A stretch of 64,000 bases of DNA from Streptomyces flavotricini (lineage in GTDB: Bacteria; Actinomycetota; Actinomycetes; Streptomycetales; Streptomycetaceae). Every line of letters begins with the position of its first letter. The stretch's first letter is position 1. A model generated the notes under the pieces. The model had not been told where the DNA came from and did not search any database. It saw only the letters and a program-made list of their open reading frames with translations. The stretch lies in assembly GCF_020639365.1 (NCBI RefSeq), contig NZ_JAINUL010000001.1, positions 7,757,632 through 7,821,631 on the forward strand, given 5' to 3'. Positions 7,522-17,046 of this stretch are shown in pieces. Position numbers and translations under genes: made by a program.

Positions 7522-9435
7522 ATGGGTGCGTTGTCAGTTTGGGAGAGGTCGAGCACGGCCCGGGTGGTACCACCCGCACGGCCGCGCAAACTCGCCAAGG
7601 TCCCGTTCGTCGAGCTCGCCGACGGGCGCCTGCAGGGCGTGGTGTCCAGCGGCTCCGACATAGAGCGGGTGTACGTCTCGTCGGTCGCGGCCGGCACCTA
7701 CGCCTTCGCCTGCAGCACGAACAACAACCGGCCCTGCGGCGGCGCGCGGGGCTCGTTCTGCAACCACATCCGGGCCCTGATCAACGAGGCGGTGCTCCAG
7801 TACGGCGCCCCGCGCGTCGCCCGCTACCTGCGGGTCGAGGCCGCCGACGGCGAGCCGACCGCGCCCGGCATCACCGCCGACATGGTCGCCGCCCGTCCTC
7901 CGCAGGGGGACACCACGGCCGCCGCGCCCGTGTTCAGCCGGTTCCTGCGCCATCTGGCCTACCTGGAACTCGCGCCGACCACCGTGCCGTTGCCCGAGAT
8001 GCAGTGGTTCCCGCCGACCAGGGCGGAGGCGACGAGCGCGGGGGAGCGCGCCGAGGCGCCGGCCGAAGCCGTCGCGGGGCTCGACGAAGCCCTGGCCGCC
8101 GTGGACGCCTTCGACGAGGCCCTCGTCCGCGGCCTGCTGCGGCCGCGGCCCGACCGGGCCGCCGGTCTGACCGCGTTCGCCGAAGCCCTCTCGGGGAGCC
8201 CGCTGGCCGCCAGGGTCGCCGAAGCCGCCGAGAAGGCGGTGGCCGGAGCCGCGGGCGAGGCGCACTTCGTAGCCCTCGCCGCCGCCCGCACCGCCCTGCT
8301 CGGCTCCGTCCACGACGCACTGACGACCCGCGTCGCGGAGGTGACGGGCAGACCCCCGAGCACGGACGAAGGCCTGCCCCCCGGCGGGGCGCAGGCTCCC
8401 AACCTGCTGGTCGCCGCCCGATCCTGGCTCTGCGACCTCGCCCGCTCCGGCTGGCAGGGCATCGACCACGACCTGGTCTCGGCGTCGGCGCCGGTCGTCT
8501 CCGCGATGCTTCCCGACCCGGCGCTGCGCCGCCTGGCGACGCTCCTCGACGGGTTCGCGGCCGAGCTGGCCGCCTCCTGTCCGGGGGCCACCCTGGACCG
8601 TGTCCCCGTACGCCGCTGGGCCGACCTCTGGTCGCGCGCGCTGCTGCTGACGCTGCCCGGCGCCGCCGACGCGGTCGCCACCGGGACGGCCACCGGGCGA
8701 CTCCTGCCGCTCGGCGTCGACCTGCACGAGCACGCGACCGCCGTACAGGCCCAGGTCCACGCGGTGTTCGAGCCGGCGGACGGATCCGCGCCGCGGCTGG
8801 TGCGGGCCGGCGTCTCGGCGCCGAAGCCCGACACGGTCGTCGGGGCCGGCCTGTGGCAACTGCTCCGCCCGCACATGTCGCTCCTGGCGGCGGTCGGCGA
8901 AGGCCGCTCGATGGACCTGGCCGACATGCCGGTCACGGCCGAGGGCGACCTGATCTGGAGCGACGCCCACGCCCGCCCGGGCGGGGCGGTCGACGCCTTC
9001 GCCGCCGCGCGGGTGTCACTGCCCGCCGCGAGCGCCTCCGCGACCGCGCCGCTGGACCGCCACCCGGCGCGGATCGCCGCACCCGTCTTCCTGGAGGGCT
9101 ATGCCACCCGTACGGACGACGAGGGCGCGCTGACGATGACCGTCGCGGGCACCGACTTCGCCGTCGACGCGGACCGGATCCCCACCGCCGGACCGCTCAC
9201 CCCGGAAGCCGTCGCCGCGTCCGGCGCGTGCATCGGACTGCTCCGCTGGGACGCCGGGACCTTCACCCTCCAGCCGCTCGCCGTCGAAACCACCGTACGG
9301 AAGAAGGCGGTCGCGGTGCACGCCGGTGCCTGGGCCGGCGGCACGGCGGACAAGGCCGGGGTGAAAGCCGAGAAGGCCGCCACCGACGCCGCGGCGGTGC
9401 TGCGCGAACGAGCCGGAAGGCTGCTGCGGAAATGA
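7522..9435 (+). CDS. SWIM-like zinc-finger protein of a MoxR/vWA operon
   Basis: A protein of up to 637 residues. Near the N-terminus a C-x7-C-x7-C-x-H pattern (Cys64, Cys72, Cys80, His82) resembles a SWIM-type zinc site, often involved in nucleic-acid or protein binding. The rest is Ala-rich, largely helical and not recognised, with a beta-rich C-terminal region (about 480-600). The start is uncertain: ATG 7522, or TTG 7531 which has GGGAG at 7517-7521 at good spacing, are both possible. It is the first gene of a four-gene operon and its stop overlaps the vWA gene start (ATGA). It probably acts as an adaptor or substrate-recognition partner of the MoxR/vWA machine. Confidence 0.75.
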   Translation: MGALSVWERSSTARVVPPARPRKLAKVPFVELADGRLQGVVSSGSDIERVYVSSVAAGTYAFACSTNNNRPCGGARGSFCNHIRALINEAVLQYGAPRVARYLRVEAADGEPTAPGITADMVAARPPQGDTTAAAPVFSRFLRHLAYLELAPTTVPLPEMQWFPPTRAEATSAGERAEAPAEAVAGLDEALAAVDAFDEALVRGLLRPRPDRAAGLTAFAEALSGSPLAARVAEAAEKAVAGAAGEAHFVALAAARTALLGSVHDALTTRVAEVTGRPPSTDEGLPPGGAQAPNLLVAARSWLCDLARSGWQGIDHDLVSASAPVVSAMLPDPALRRLATLLDGFAAELAASCPGATLDRVPVRRWADLWSRALLLTLPGAADAVATGTATGRLLPLGVDLHEHATAVQAQVHAVFEPADGSAPRLVRAGVSAPKPDTVVGAGLWQLLRPHMSLLAAVGEGRSMDLADMPVTAEGDLIWSDAHARPGGAVDAFAAARVSLPAASASATAPLDRHPARIAAPVFLEGYATRTDDEGALTMTVAGTDFAVDADRIPTAGPLTPEAVAASGACIGLLRWDAGTFTLQPLAVETTVRKKAVAVHAGAWAGGTADKAGVKAEKAATDAAAVLRERAGRLLRK

Positions 9436-10832
9436 CCGGACAGGAACCGGGAGCCGAGGCGCTCCCCACCCCCGAGGACAACCGCAGGCAGCTCCTGTAC
9501 TGGCGCCTCCTCGCCCGCCTCTTCGACCCGGAGGAGCAGGCGACGCTCGAATCGGGGAGCCTGGCCGTCGTCGAGGACATCGGCCTGCCGTCCGCCCTGC
9601 TGGACCCGCAGGCGTCCGTCGACTCGATCGTGCAGCGCCACCCGGAACTGGCCGCCGAGTTCGACGGCCTGATGGCGCCGTCCGAGGCCTCGCCCGAGCC
9701 CGAGCCCGAGCCCTCGCCCGAGTCCGACGCGGCTTCGGCTTCGGCGGGCGCCGTTGACGGCGGACGCGACCGGGCCGCCGAGGTACGGCGCGCCGCCCTC
9801 GTCTCGAAGGTGCTGCTCAACGTCTTCTCCACCGGCTCCGGCACGGTCACCGCCGGGCAGCTGTCACGGTGGCAGTCCGACGCGGGCTGGCTGGAGCGCT
9901 CGCTCGGATGCAAGCCCGGCGAGCTGCGCGGGGCCAGGGCCGGGGGAATCGGACCGGAACTCGGCGCCATCGAGGCCGGCCTGGTCAAGCGGATGCGCCT
10001 GCGCGAGGTGCTCGCCGACCCCCGGCTCGCCGCTCGGCTGACCCCGAGCATGTCGCTGATCGAGCAGCTGCTGCGCGACAAGAACAACCTGTCCGGCGTG
10101 GCCCTGGCCAACGCCAAGGCTCTGATCCGCCGCTTCGTCGACGAGGTCGCCGAGGTGCTGCGCACCCAGGTGGAGAAGGCCACGGTCGGCGCCCTGGACC
10201 GCTCGATCCCGCCCAAGCGCGTGTTCCGCAACCTCGACCTCGACCGGACGATCTGGAAGAACCTCACCAACTGGAGCCCGGAGGAGGAGCGGCTGTACGT
10301 GGACCGCCTCTACTACCGGCACACCGCGCGCAAGACGACCCCCCAGCGGCTGATCGTGGTCGTCGACCAGTCGGGTTCGATGGTCGACTCGATGGTCAAC
10401 TGCACCATCCTGGCCTCGATCTTCGCCGGACTGCCGAAGGTGGACGTCCACCTCATCGCGTACGACACCCAGGCGCTCGACCTCACCCCGTGGGTGCACG
10501 ACCCCTTCGAGACGCTCCTGCGCACCAACCTCGGCGGCGGCACGGACGGCACCGTCGCGATGGCGCTGGCCCAGCCGAAGATCGCCGAGCCGCGCAACAC
10601 CGTCGTGGTGTGGATCTCGGACTTCTACGAATGGCAGACCGAGCCGCTCTTCGAGAGCATGGCCGCCGTCCACCGCTCGGGCGCCAAGTTCATTCCGGTC
10701 GGTTCGGTCACCAGCTCCGGCCGCGCGAGCGTCAATCCGTGGTTCCGGGAGCGGTTCAAGGACCTCGGCACGCCGGTGCTCTCCGGCCACATCAGCAAGC
10801 TCGTGCACGAACTCAAGACGTTCCTCACCTAG
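9432..10832 (+). CDS. vWA-domain protein (CoxE/ViaA-like)
   Basis: A 466-residue protein with an N-terminal helical region, a Glu/Pro/Ser-rich linker (about 80-105, with PEPEPEP repeats) and a C-terminal von Willebrand A domain. The metal-ion-dependent adhesion site is intact: DQSGS at 312-316, the Thr in GGGTDG, and the Asp in WISDFYEW. This architecture is typical of cofactors that dock on MoxR AAA+ ATPases, such as ViaA with RavA. It overlaps the preceding gene by four bases and is followed 102 bases later by the MoxR gene, with a tandem repeat in the gap. The protein or metal target is unknown. Confidence 0.85.
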   Translation: MTGQEPGAEALPTPEDNRRQLLYWRLLARLFDPEEQATLESGSLAVVEDIGLPSALLDPQASVDSIVQRHPELAAEFDGLMAPSEASPEPEPEPSPESDAASASAGAVDGGRDRAAEVRRAALVSKVLLNVFSTGSGTVTAGQLSRWQSDAGWLERSLGCKPGELRGARAGGIGPELGAIEAGLVKRMRLREVLADPRLAARLTPSMSLIEQLLRDKNNLSGVALANAKALIRRFVDEVAEVLRTQVEKATVGALDRSIPPKRVFRNLDLDRTIWKNLTNWSPEEERLYVDRLYYRHTARKTTPQRLIVVVDQSGSMVDSMVNCTILASIFAGLPKVDVHLIAYDTQALDLTPWVHDPFETLLRTNLGGGTDGTVAMALAQPKIAEPRNTVVVWISDFYEWQTEPLFESMAAVHRSGAKFIPVGSVTSSGRASVNPWFRERFKDLGTPVLSGHISKLVHELKTFLT

Positions 10833-10838
10833 ACGTCC

Positions 10839-10907
10839 AAGTCCTCAAGGCCCCAAGTCCTCAAGGCCCCAAGTCCTCAGGGCCCCAAGACCTCAAGACC
10901 TCAAGAC
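10839..10907 (+). repeat. 16-bp tandem repeat between vWA and moxR genes
   Basis: Three consecutive copies of AAGTCCTCAAGGCCCC (10839-10854, 10855-10870, and 10871-10886 with one change) are followed by degenerate CTCAAGACC copies to about 10907. The array fills most of the 102-base gap inside the operon. It is not coding and contains no spacers. It could be a slippage-generated linker that changes distance between the two genes. Confidence 0.8.
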
Positions 10908-10934
10908 TTTCGACATCCCGAGAAAGGCCCTGAC

Positions 10935-12047
10935 ATGTCCGACCTGTTGCGCGCCCCCGCCGAGATCAAGTACGCGGAGGAACTGGCCTGGCTGGAGTCC
11001 GTCGACGACGGTCCCAAGCCCTTCTCCTGGCGCCTCTCCCCGAAGATGGTCCGCCTGTTCATCCTCGGCTCCGAGCGCTCCGACGGCCTCGACCGGGAGA
11101 TCTCCCAGAAGTGGTACGGCGACCGCAGCTTCGTCGAGCGCTCGATCGTCACCCTGGCCTCCGACCGGGGCCTCCTGCTGATCGGCGACCCGGGCACCGG
11201 CAAGAGCTGGCTGGCGGAGCTGCTCTCCGCCGCGATCTGCCGCAACTCCACCCTCGTGGTGCAGGGCACGGCCGGCACCACCGAGGACCACATCAAGTAC
11301 TCCTGGAACGTGTCCATGGTGATCGCCAAGGGCCAGTCGCGGGAGTCGATGATCCCCTCGCCGATCATGAACGCGATGGAGACCGGCGCGATCGGCCGCT
11401 TCGAGGAGCTCACCCGCTCGACCAGCGACGTCCAGGACGCGCTGATCTCGATCCTGTCGGAGAAGTACATCTCCGTCCCCGAGCTGGACAGCGAGAACAT
11501 CGTCTTCGCCAAGCCCGGATTCTCCGTCATCGCCACGGCCAACAGCCGCGACCGCGGAGTCAACGACCTGTCCTCCGCCCTCAAGCGCCGCTTCAACTTC
11601 GTCCGCATCCCCGTGGTGACGAACAAGAAGAGCGAGGAGGAGATCGTCCGCTTCCGCACCGAGGAGCTGCTGCGCCGGCACCGGATCGAGCTGGACGTGC
11701 CGCCGACCCTGCTCGACGTACTGCTCCAGAGCTTCACCGATCTGCGGGCCTCGGCGGCCGCGGCCGGCAGCGACGACGAGAAGCTCGAATCGGCGCTGTC
11801 GACCGCCGAGCAGATCGGCGTGCTCGAGGACGCGATCCTGCACGGCAACTTCTTCGGCGAGCGCACCCTGACCGCCCACACGCTGGCCTCCTCGCTCGTC
11901 GGATCGCTGGCGCGGCGCGAGCCGGAGGACCTGGCCATCCTCAACAAGTACCTGCACGGGGTCGTCGAGCCGCGCAGCAAGGAAGAGGGCGGCTCCTGGC
12001 CGGAGTTCCTGGAGGGCGGCCGCGAGGCGATCGCCACCCTGTCATGA
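10935..12047 (+). CDS. MoxR-family AAA+ ATPase
   Basis: A 370-residue ATPase with Walker A GDPGTGKS at 84-91, a Walker B/sensor region near 150-165, sensor 1 FSVIATANSRD, and a C-terminal helical lid. MoxR proteins act as chaperone-like remodelling ATPases with a vWA partner, here encoded directly upstream. The ATG follows AGAAAGG with 8-base spacing. Its TGA overlaps the ATG of the DUF5682-like gene. The NSRDRGVNDLSSALKRRF segment carries the Arg-finger region. The client is not known; the DUF5682-like protein and the zinc-finger protein are the obvious candidates. Confidence 0.88.
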   Translation: MSDLLRAPAEIKYAEELAWLESVDDGPKPFSWRLSPKMVRLFILGSERSDGLDREISQKWYGDRSFVERSIVTLASDRGLLLIGDPGTGKSWLAELLSAAICRNSTLVVQGTAGTTEDHIKYSWNVSMVIAKGQSRESMIPSPIMNAMETGAIGRFEELTRSTSDVQDALISILSEKYISVPELDSENIVFAKPGFSVIATANSRDRGVNDLSSALKRRFNFVRIPVVTNKKSEEEIVRFRTEELLRRHRIELDVPPTLLDVLLQSFTDLRASAAAAGSDDEKLESALSTAEQIGVLEDAILHGNFFGERTLTAHTLASSLVGSLARREPEDLAILNKYLHGVVEPRSKEEGGSWPEFLEGGREAIATLS

Positions 12048-14881
12048 GCGCGGGACAGGAGAGCCGCGTACACGGGAGCCCGGCACAGGACGGGACGACC
12101 TTCGAGGCGCTGCGCACGCAGCTCCAGGAAGCCGCCACGGCCTTCGCCGACGGACCCGACGCGCTGGAGGGGATCCTCCTCGGCATCGTCGACGACGTCG
12201 ACCGCGCCGTACGCGAACCGCTGGAGGTCTTCCCCGTCTGCCACCACTCGCCGGCCTCGGCCGTCGCGATGGCCCGGCGCCTGCGGGAGAAGCAGCCGAA
12301 GGTGGTCTACCTGGAGCTCTGCGAGGACATGGCTCCGCTCCTGACCGAGCTGCGCAACTGCCGGCTCCCGGTGGCGGTGCAGGCGTTCGCGAGCGAGGTC
12401 GACGGCTTCCCGGCCGAATGGGCGCCGCTGTCGGTCGTCGCACCGATCACGGAGGCCTCGGCCGAGTACCAGGCCATCGCGTACGCGCTGGACACGCCGG
12501 GCGTCGAACTGGTCCTCGTCGACCGCTCCTCGGACCACGTGTTCCAGTGGCAGGCGGACGACGGGGCGCAGTCGCCCGGGGAGCCGGCCGACCCGGACGC
12601 GCCGCCGGCCGAGGAGGAGGCCGCGCTGCACGGCGACGCGGTCGGAGTGGAGATCGGCGACCTGCGTCCGCGCTTCGCCGAGCTGGAGGAGCACCTGCTC
12701 CACCACGGCCGGGTGCGCCACTGGTCGGAATGGTGGCACCAGTACGTCGAACTGCCCCTCGGCGACAGCGACCACGACACGTACCGCCAGGTCATGCTGC
12801 TGATCGGCAGCCTGTTCCGGCGGCTGGCGCCCGGGGATCCGGCGCGCGTGCGCGTGGACGAGGACCGCGAGCGCCACATGTGGACGCGGATGCGCCGACA
12901 CCTCGCCGCATCCGGCACCGATCCCGCCGAGTGCCTGTACGTCTGCGGAGCGTTCCACGCGGCCAGCCGGGTCGCCGAGTTCGGTGTCCACGGCGCCGAC
13001 ACCTTCGAGATCAGCCCGCCCAGTGCGAGTACGTGGCAGTACGGGCTCATCCCGTCCAGCCATGCGGCGATCGAGGCGCAGTTCGGCCTGGCCGCCGGTT
13101 CCGTGTCGATCGCGGCCACGCAGTGGGCGAAGAACCTCAAGCGGACGCGGATACGGCCGTTCCGGCTGGACGGGCAGGCGGGCACGAAGAAGGCGGCGAA
13201 GCCGCGGAAGGCGGTGGCGGCCGCCGCGGCGCCGGACTCACCCTCCGACCGGGCCGCCGACATGCTGTCCGGATTCCTTCGGCGTCCGCCCGTCCTCGAC
13301 CCCCTGGACGAGGCCGAACTGCTCGGCTGGTCGGTGGAGATCGTGCGCGCCGCGCGCCGGAGCGGCTACCTCGCCTCCACCGCCGACGCCATCGCCGTCT
13401 TCGAGACGTCGATCCTGCTGGCCGGCATGCGGGATCGGGCCAAGCCCACTCCGTACGACTTCCAGGACGCGGCGATCACCTGCATCGAGAAGGACTCGGT
13501 GCCGGGCCGGCGCGACGTGCGCCGCCTCGTCGAGATCATGATGGGCGGCGACCGGATCGGCCGGGTCGGCTACGACGCGCTGCCGCCGCTGGCGCGCGAC
13601 GTACACGACCGGCTCGCGCCGATCGGTCTCAAACTCCAGCAGCGCGGTGTGCAGCGGGCCTTGCTGGACATGGCCTCCCGCCCCGAACTGGAGAAGTGCT
13701 CCGACGTCCTGTGGATGCTGCGCCACCTGATGCCGCCGGGCACGGCGCGGCCGATCATGGGCGAGCGGCGGCTCGGGGAGCGGCCGATCCAGGAGTCGTG
13801 GGACCTCGCGCTGGGCACGCACCAGCGGGCGCTGATCGAGCTCGGTTACGAGGGCGTCAGCATCGAACAGGTCCTGGAGCAGCGCCTGCGCCGCACCGCG
13901 TACGGACCGCAGGCGACGACGGCGACGGTCCTGCAGGCCGTGGAGGACGCGACGCTCCACCTGCGCAGCCGCCGCCTCGCCGACGAACTGGGCACGCGGG
14001 CCCTGGAGGTCCTGGCGACGGAACGCAGCGTCGACGGAGCGCCGGAGGTCCTGCAGCGTGTGCGCAGGCTGCTGGCCCACTACCGGACGAGCGAACCGGC
14101 GCTGCCCGCGTGGATCGAGTCGTTCGTCAAGACCGGCTACGCGCACTACTGCACGCTGCTGCCGACGGCGTTCACCGACGAGGACGCGACCGTCCGGCAG
14201 GTCGGCGCGATGCTGGGCTTCCTGTTCAGCATGGAGAGCCTGGCCCTGTCGCTCGGATGCGACCGGACCCAGCTGGAGCTGGCCTTCGCGCAGTCGCATC
14301 CGCAGGAGCCGGCGAAGCTGGCGCTGCTGTGGGCGGCCGAGGTGCACCTGGGGCGGCTCTCCCGTACGGAGCTGCGGGCGCGGTGCGACGAACTGCTGGG
14401 CAACCCCCTCGTCGTACCCGCCTATCCGCGCTACCTCAGCGGATTCCTGCACGCGCTGGAGCCGGTGCCGCAGCTGGCCGACTTCGTCGTGGAGGCGGTG
14501 TCGAACGCGTTCGCGCGGCTGCCGGATCCGGTGCTGCTGCCGTGGCTGCCGACCCTGATCACGACGTTGCGGTCCGGCGGGGCCGAGTCGGTTCCGCTGC
14601 TGATCCGCGAGGCCGGGCGGATCTTCCCCGGCCGGCTGACGGCGCTGGACGCGTGGGTGCCGCCGTGGCTGGAGCAGACGTCGCCGGCGGCTCTGCCGCG
14701 GGCCCGCGGCAGAGCCGCCGCGCTGCTCACGGCCCACCCGCAGACCTGCGACGCCGTCGCCGCCCTGCTGGGCTGCGACGCCGCGTGGAGCGGGCCGGCT
14801 CCGGCTCCGTCGGGCGCGGCCCTGATCGCGCGCCACCCGGACACCGCCCGGGCCCTGGAGGCGCTGTTGGCCGCCCGCTGA
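12044..14881 (+). CDS. DUF5682-like protein of MoxR/vWA operon
   Basis: A 945-residue cytosolic protein. The N-terminal ~330 residues contain VCHHSP (65-70), YLELCED (89-95) and a VDRSS motif, a spacing reminiscent of the TraB/ChaN/EreA-like superfamily, whose members use a His and Glu near the start of the fold. A second half (about 400-945) is helical and repeat-like (LLRHLMP, LEQRLRR, LLAHYRTSEP). I recall this family, DUF5682, as a regular companion of MoxR and vWA genes. It may be a hydrolase or effector controlled by the ATPase, but no activity is established. It is the last gene of the operon and overlaps moxR by four bases. Confidence 0.75.
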   Translation: MSAGQESRVHGSPAQDGTTFEALRTQLQEAATAFADGPDALEGILLGIVDDVDRAVREPLEVFPVCHHSPASAVAMARRLREKQPKVVYLELCEDMAPLLTELRNCRLPVAVQAFASEVDGFPAEWAPLSVVAPITEASAEYQAIAYALDTPGVELVLVDRSSDHVFQWQADDGAQSPGEPADPDAPPAEEEAALHGDAVGVEIGDLRPRFAELEEHLLHHGRVRHWSEWWHQYVELPLGDSDHDTYRQVMLLIGSLFRRLAPGDPARVRVDEDRERHMWTRMRRHLAASGTDPAECLYVCGAFHAASRVAEFGVHGADTFEISPPSASTWQYGLIPSSHAAIEAQFGLAAGSVSIAATQWAKNLKRTRIRPFRLDGQAGTKKAAKPRKAVAAAAAPDSPSDRAADMLSGFLRRPPVLDPLDEAELLGWSVEIVRAARRSGYLASTADAIAVFETSILLAGMRDRAKPTPYDFQDAAITCIEKDSVPGRRDVRRLVEIMMGGDRIGRVGYDALPPLARDVHDRLAPIGLKLQQRGVQRALLDMASRPELEKCSDVLWMLRHLMPPGTARPIMGERRLGERPIQESWDLALGTHQRALIELGYEGVSIEQVLEQRLRRTAYGPQATTATVLQAVEDATLHLRSRRLADELGTRALEVLATERSVDGAPEVLQRVRRLLAHYRTSEPALPAWIESFVKTGYAHYCTLLPTAFTDEDATVRQVGAMLGFLFSMESLALSLGCDRTQLELAFAQSHPQEPAKLALLWAAEVHLGRLSRTELRARCDELLGNPLVVPAYPRYLSGFLHALEPVPQLADFVVEAVSNAFARLPDPVLLPWLPTLITTLRSGGAESVPLLIREAGRIFPGRLTALDAWVPPWLEQTSPAALPRARGRAAALLTAHPQTCDAVAALLGCDAAWSGPAPAPSGAALIARHPDTARALEALLAAR

Positions 14882-15053
14882 ACCCGCCCGGTGTGATCCG
14901 GTCAGGCGTCAGCGCCCGGAGGGGGCGCGCCGGCGGTGCCGGTGCGGTGACCCCGCGGTGATCCGCCGGTCCGGTGGGCGCGCGGCGCGCGTGCGGGCGG
15001 CGGGTGGTGCTGGTGGAATGGCCTCTTCGGCTGACAGGGGCCGGGGAGGTGTC

Positions 15054-16259
15054 TTGTCGGAGCATGACGGGAGGTCCGCCGGGCCGCCGGGGGAGTACGA
15101 GGCGCTGCGCGAGCGGCTGCGTGCGATGGAGGCCGCGGCCGAGCAGATCGGGACGAGGCTCGACGAGAACGCCACCTGCCAGGAGCTGGCCGGCTTCCTG
15201 TTCCGCACCCTGTGCGACGCCGTCGCGGTGGACCTGCGGGCCGGGGACGGCGAACTGCGCCGGGTCGCGGTGGCCGGGGCCGTCGGGCTGCTGAGCGCGC
15301 AGCCCGACGAGTCGCCGTCCGTACGCGCCATCGACGGCGGGCATCCCCTGTCCGAGTGGGTGGTGGCCTCCGGAGGCACCCGGGTGCACCTCGTGTCGGT
15401 TCCGCTGCTGGCCCGCAACCGGGTGCACGGCGCGGTGCTGGCCGTGCGGGCCCACGGCGGCTTCAGCGACCACGAGGCGGCTACCGTCCATTTCACGGCC
15501 CGGCTGGCCGCGGTGCATCTGGGTCACGCCCGGGAGCTGGCCGCCACCGAGGACACGGCGCTGCACCTGCAGCGGGCGCTGGTGGCGGAGCCGGGCAGGC
15601 CGCACCCCAATCTTGAGATGGCGAGCCGCTACCTGCCGGTCGGCTCCCGGGCCTTGGTCGGCGGGGACTGGTTCGAGACGGTCCGGCTGCACTTCGGCCG
15701 CACGCTGCTGGTGGTCGGGGACGTGATGGGCCACGGACTCGACGCCGCCGTCGACATGAACGCCTACCGTTCCACGCTGCGCGACGTGGCATCGACGGAT
15801 CTGGCCCCGCACCGCGTGCTGCGTCAGCTGGACGCGCTCGTGGCCGAGGACCCGGCCCGGCGGCCCGCCACCTGCCTGCTCGTACGGGTCGACCCGGCGC
15901 GCGGGGTCGCCGACTTCGCCAGCGCCGGCCACCTGCCGCCGGCGGTCTTCGGGGCGGACAGCACGGCGGTCCTGGTCGACGTCCCGGTGGGTCCGCCGCT
16001 GGGCACCGGGGTGGGCGGCTACGAGGGCATGACCCGGCGGATCACCGGCGAGGAGACCCTGCTGATGTTCACCGACGGGCTGGTGGAGCGGCGCGGCGAG
16101 GACATCGACGTCTCGCTGGCCCGGCTGGCCGGGCTGCGGCTGCCGGTGGGGGAGACCGTGGAGGAGATGGTGGACGCGGTGGTGGTGGCCTTGGACGCCC
16201 GGCACGCGGAGGACGACGTCGCCGTACTGGCCGCCCGCATCCGGCCGCGCAGGCCGTAG
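15054..16259 (+). CDS. GAF-SpoIIE protein phosphatase
   Basis: A 401-residue PP2C-type (SpoIIE/RsbU) phosphatase. A short coiled-coil (YEALRERLRAMEAAAEQI) leads into a GAF-like sensor (about 35-170) and the phosphatase domain (about 185-398) with its metal-binding motifs GGDWFE, VGDVMGHGLDAA, SAGHLPP, FTDGLVERR and DDVAVLAAR. Such enzymes dephosphorylate anti-anti-sigma factors in partner-switching control of SigB-like sigma factors, of which streptomycetes have many. TTG 15054 is chosen because GGGGAGG (15043-15049) sits just before it; upstream in-frame ATGs at 14958 and 15018 lack this. The VOC gene follows after 9 bases. Confidence 0.85.
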   Translation: MSEHDGRSAGPPGEYEALRERLRAMEAAAEQIGTRLDENATCQELAGFLFRTLCDAVAVDLRAGDGELRRVAVAGAVGLLSAQPDESPSVRAIDGGHPLSEWVVASGGTRVHLVSVPLLARNRVHGAVLAVRAHGGFSDHEAATVHFTARLAAVHLGHARELAATEDTALHLQRALVAEPGRPHPNLEMASRYLPVGSRALVGGDWFETVRLHFGRTLLVVGDVMGHGLDAAVDMNAYRSTLRDVASTDLAPHRVLRQLDALVAEDPARRPATCLLVRVDPARGVADFASAGHLPPAVFGADSTAVLVDVPVGPPLGTGVGGYEGMTRRITGEETLLMFTDGLVERRGEDIDVSLARLAGLRLPVGETVEEMVDAVVVALDARHAEDDVAVLAARIRPRRP

Positions 16260-16268
16260 GGTCCCGGT

Positions 16269-16625
16269 ATGACGCTGGAGTGGGAGCAGACGATCGTCGA
16301 GGCTCAGGACCCGGTCGCGCTGGGCCGATGGTGGGCGCAGGCGCTCGGGTGGGTGGTCGTTGACGACTCACCGGACGAGTACGAGATCCGCCCCGAACCG
16401 GACCGGTTGCCCGGGCTGCTCTTCGTGCGGGCGGCGCAGCCGAAGCGGTCGAAGAGCCCCCTGCACCTGGACTTCCGCCCGGACGACCAGGCGGCGGAGG
16501 TCGCCCGCCTCCTCGCCCACGGCGCCCGTCCGGCCGACATCGGCCAGGGCCAGGACGTCACCTGGATCGTCCTGGCCGACCCCGAGGACAACGAGTTCTG
16601 CGTGCTGTCCTCCCGCCGCCGATAG
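16269..16625 (+). CDS. VOC/glyoxalase-like domain protein
   Basis: A 118-residue single vicinal-oxygen-chelate module. It has the opening strand and helix (QTIVEAQDPVALGRWWAQALGW), the central His in PLHLDF and the terminal DPEDNEFCVL motif that carries the metal-ligand Glu in active members. These proteins work as homodimers with diverse roles (antibiotic binding, dioxygenase, isomerase). It lies 9 bases after the phosphatase gene and is probably cotranscribed. The substrate is not readable. Confidence 0.8.
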   Translation: MTLEWEQTIVEAQDPVALGRWWAQALGWVVVDDSPDEYEIRPEPDRLPGLLFVRAAQPKRSKSPLHLDFRPDDQAAEVARLLAHGARPADIGQGQDVTWIVLADPEDNEFCVLSSRRR

Positions 16626-16677
16626 CCCTGCGACCCCGCCCCTCGGGCCGACGGGCAGGGCGTTCCTCCGGGGAGGC

Positions 16678-17046
16678 TCAGGTGATCGCCGAGGCCGGGA
16701 GTTCCGGGGTGCGGGACGGGGCATCGCCGGCCGTCGGCAGGGTGAGCACCATGCTGAGCCCGCCGCCCGGGGTGTCCTCGGCGGTCAGCGTGCCGCCGAT
16801 GGCCTCCGTGAAGCCGCGGGCGACCGCGAGGCCGACCCCGGCGCCGCGGGGTGCGTCGCCGTGGCGCCGGAAGGGTTCGAAGATCCGGTCCTTGGCCTCG
16901 TCCGGCACACCCGGCCCGCGGACCACGACGCGCAGTTCCACGCGGAAGAGCAAGGAGCTCGCGGAGACGTGGACGGGCTGGCCGTGCGGGCTGTACGTGA
17001 CGGCGTTCTCGACGATGTTGGCCACGACCGGCTCGAGGGGCCGCGG
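16678..17046 (-). pseudogene. KdpD-like histidine kinase remnant (ATPase domain only)
   Basis: Only the end of a sensor kinase remains. It reads from PLEPVVANIVENAVTYSP (N box) through RGPGVPDEAKDRIFEPF (G1 box) to GVGLAVARG and TPGGGLSMVLTLP, closest to the KdpD type. It is open from about 17046 and can start at GTG 17025, but the dimerisation, sensor and membrane parts are missing; further upstream the frame gives no kinase sequence. The G2 box looks two residues short compared with the usual GVGLGLAVARG. No kdpABC or kdpE lies nearby. It is most likely a deletion relic, though a tiny expressed ATPase cannot be excluded. Confidence 0.7.

Noticed and set aside
7531..7554. Second TTGTCAGT as another damage promoter
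   Set aside because: TTGTCAGTT is followed at the right distance by GTCGAG rather than TAnnnT, and it overlaps the start codon region, so it is not a promoter.
7522..14881. A known VMAP-type ternary conflict system
   Set aside because: The vWA and MoxR parts fit, but no VMAP protein or recognisable toxin-like effector domain is seen, so I did not use the name.
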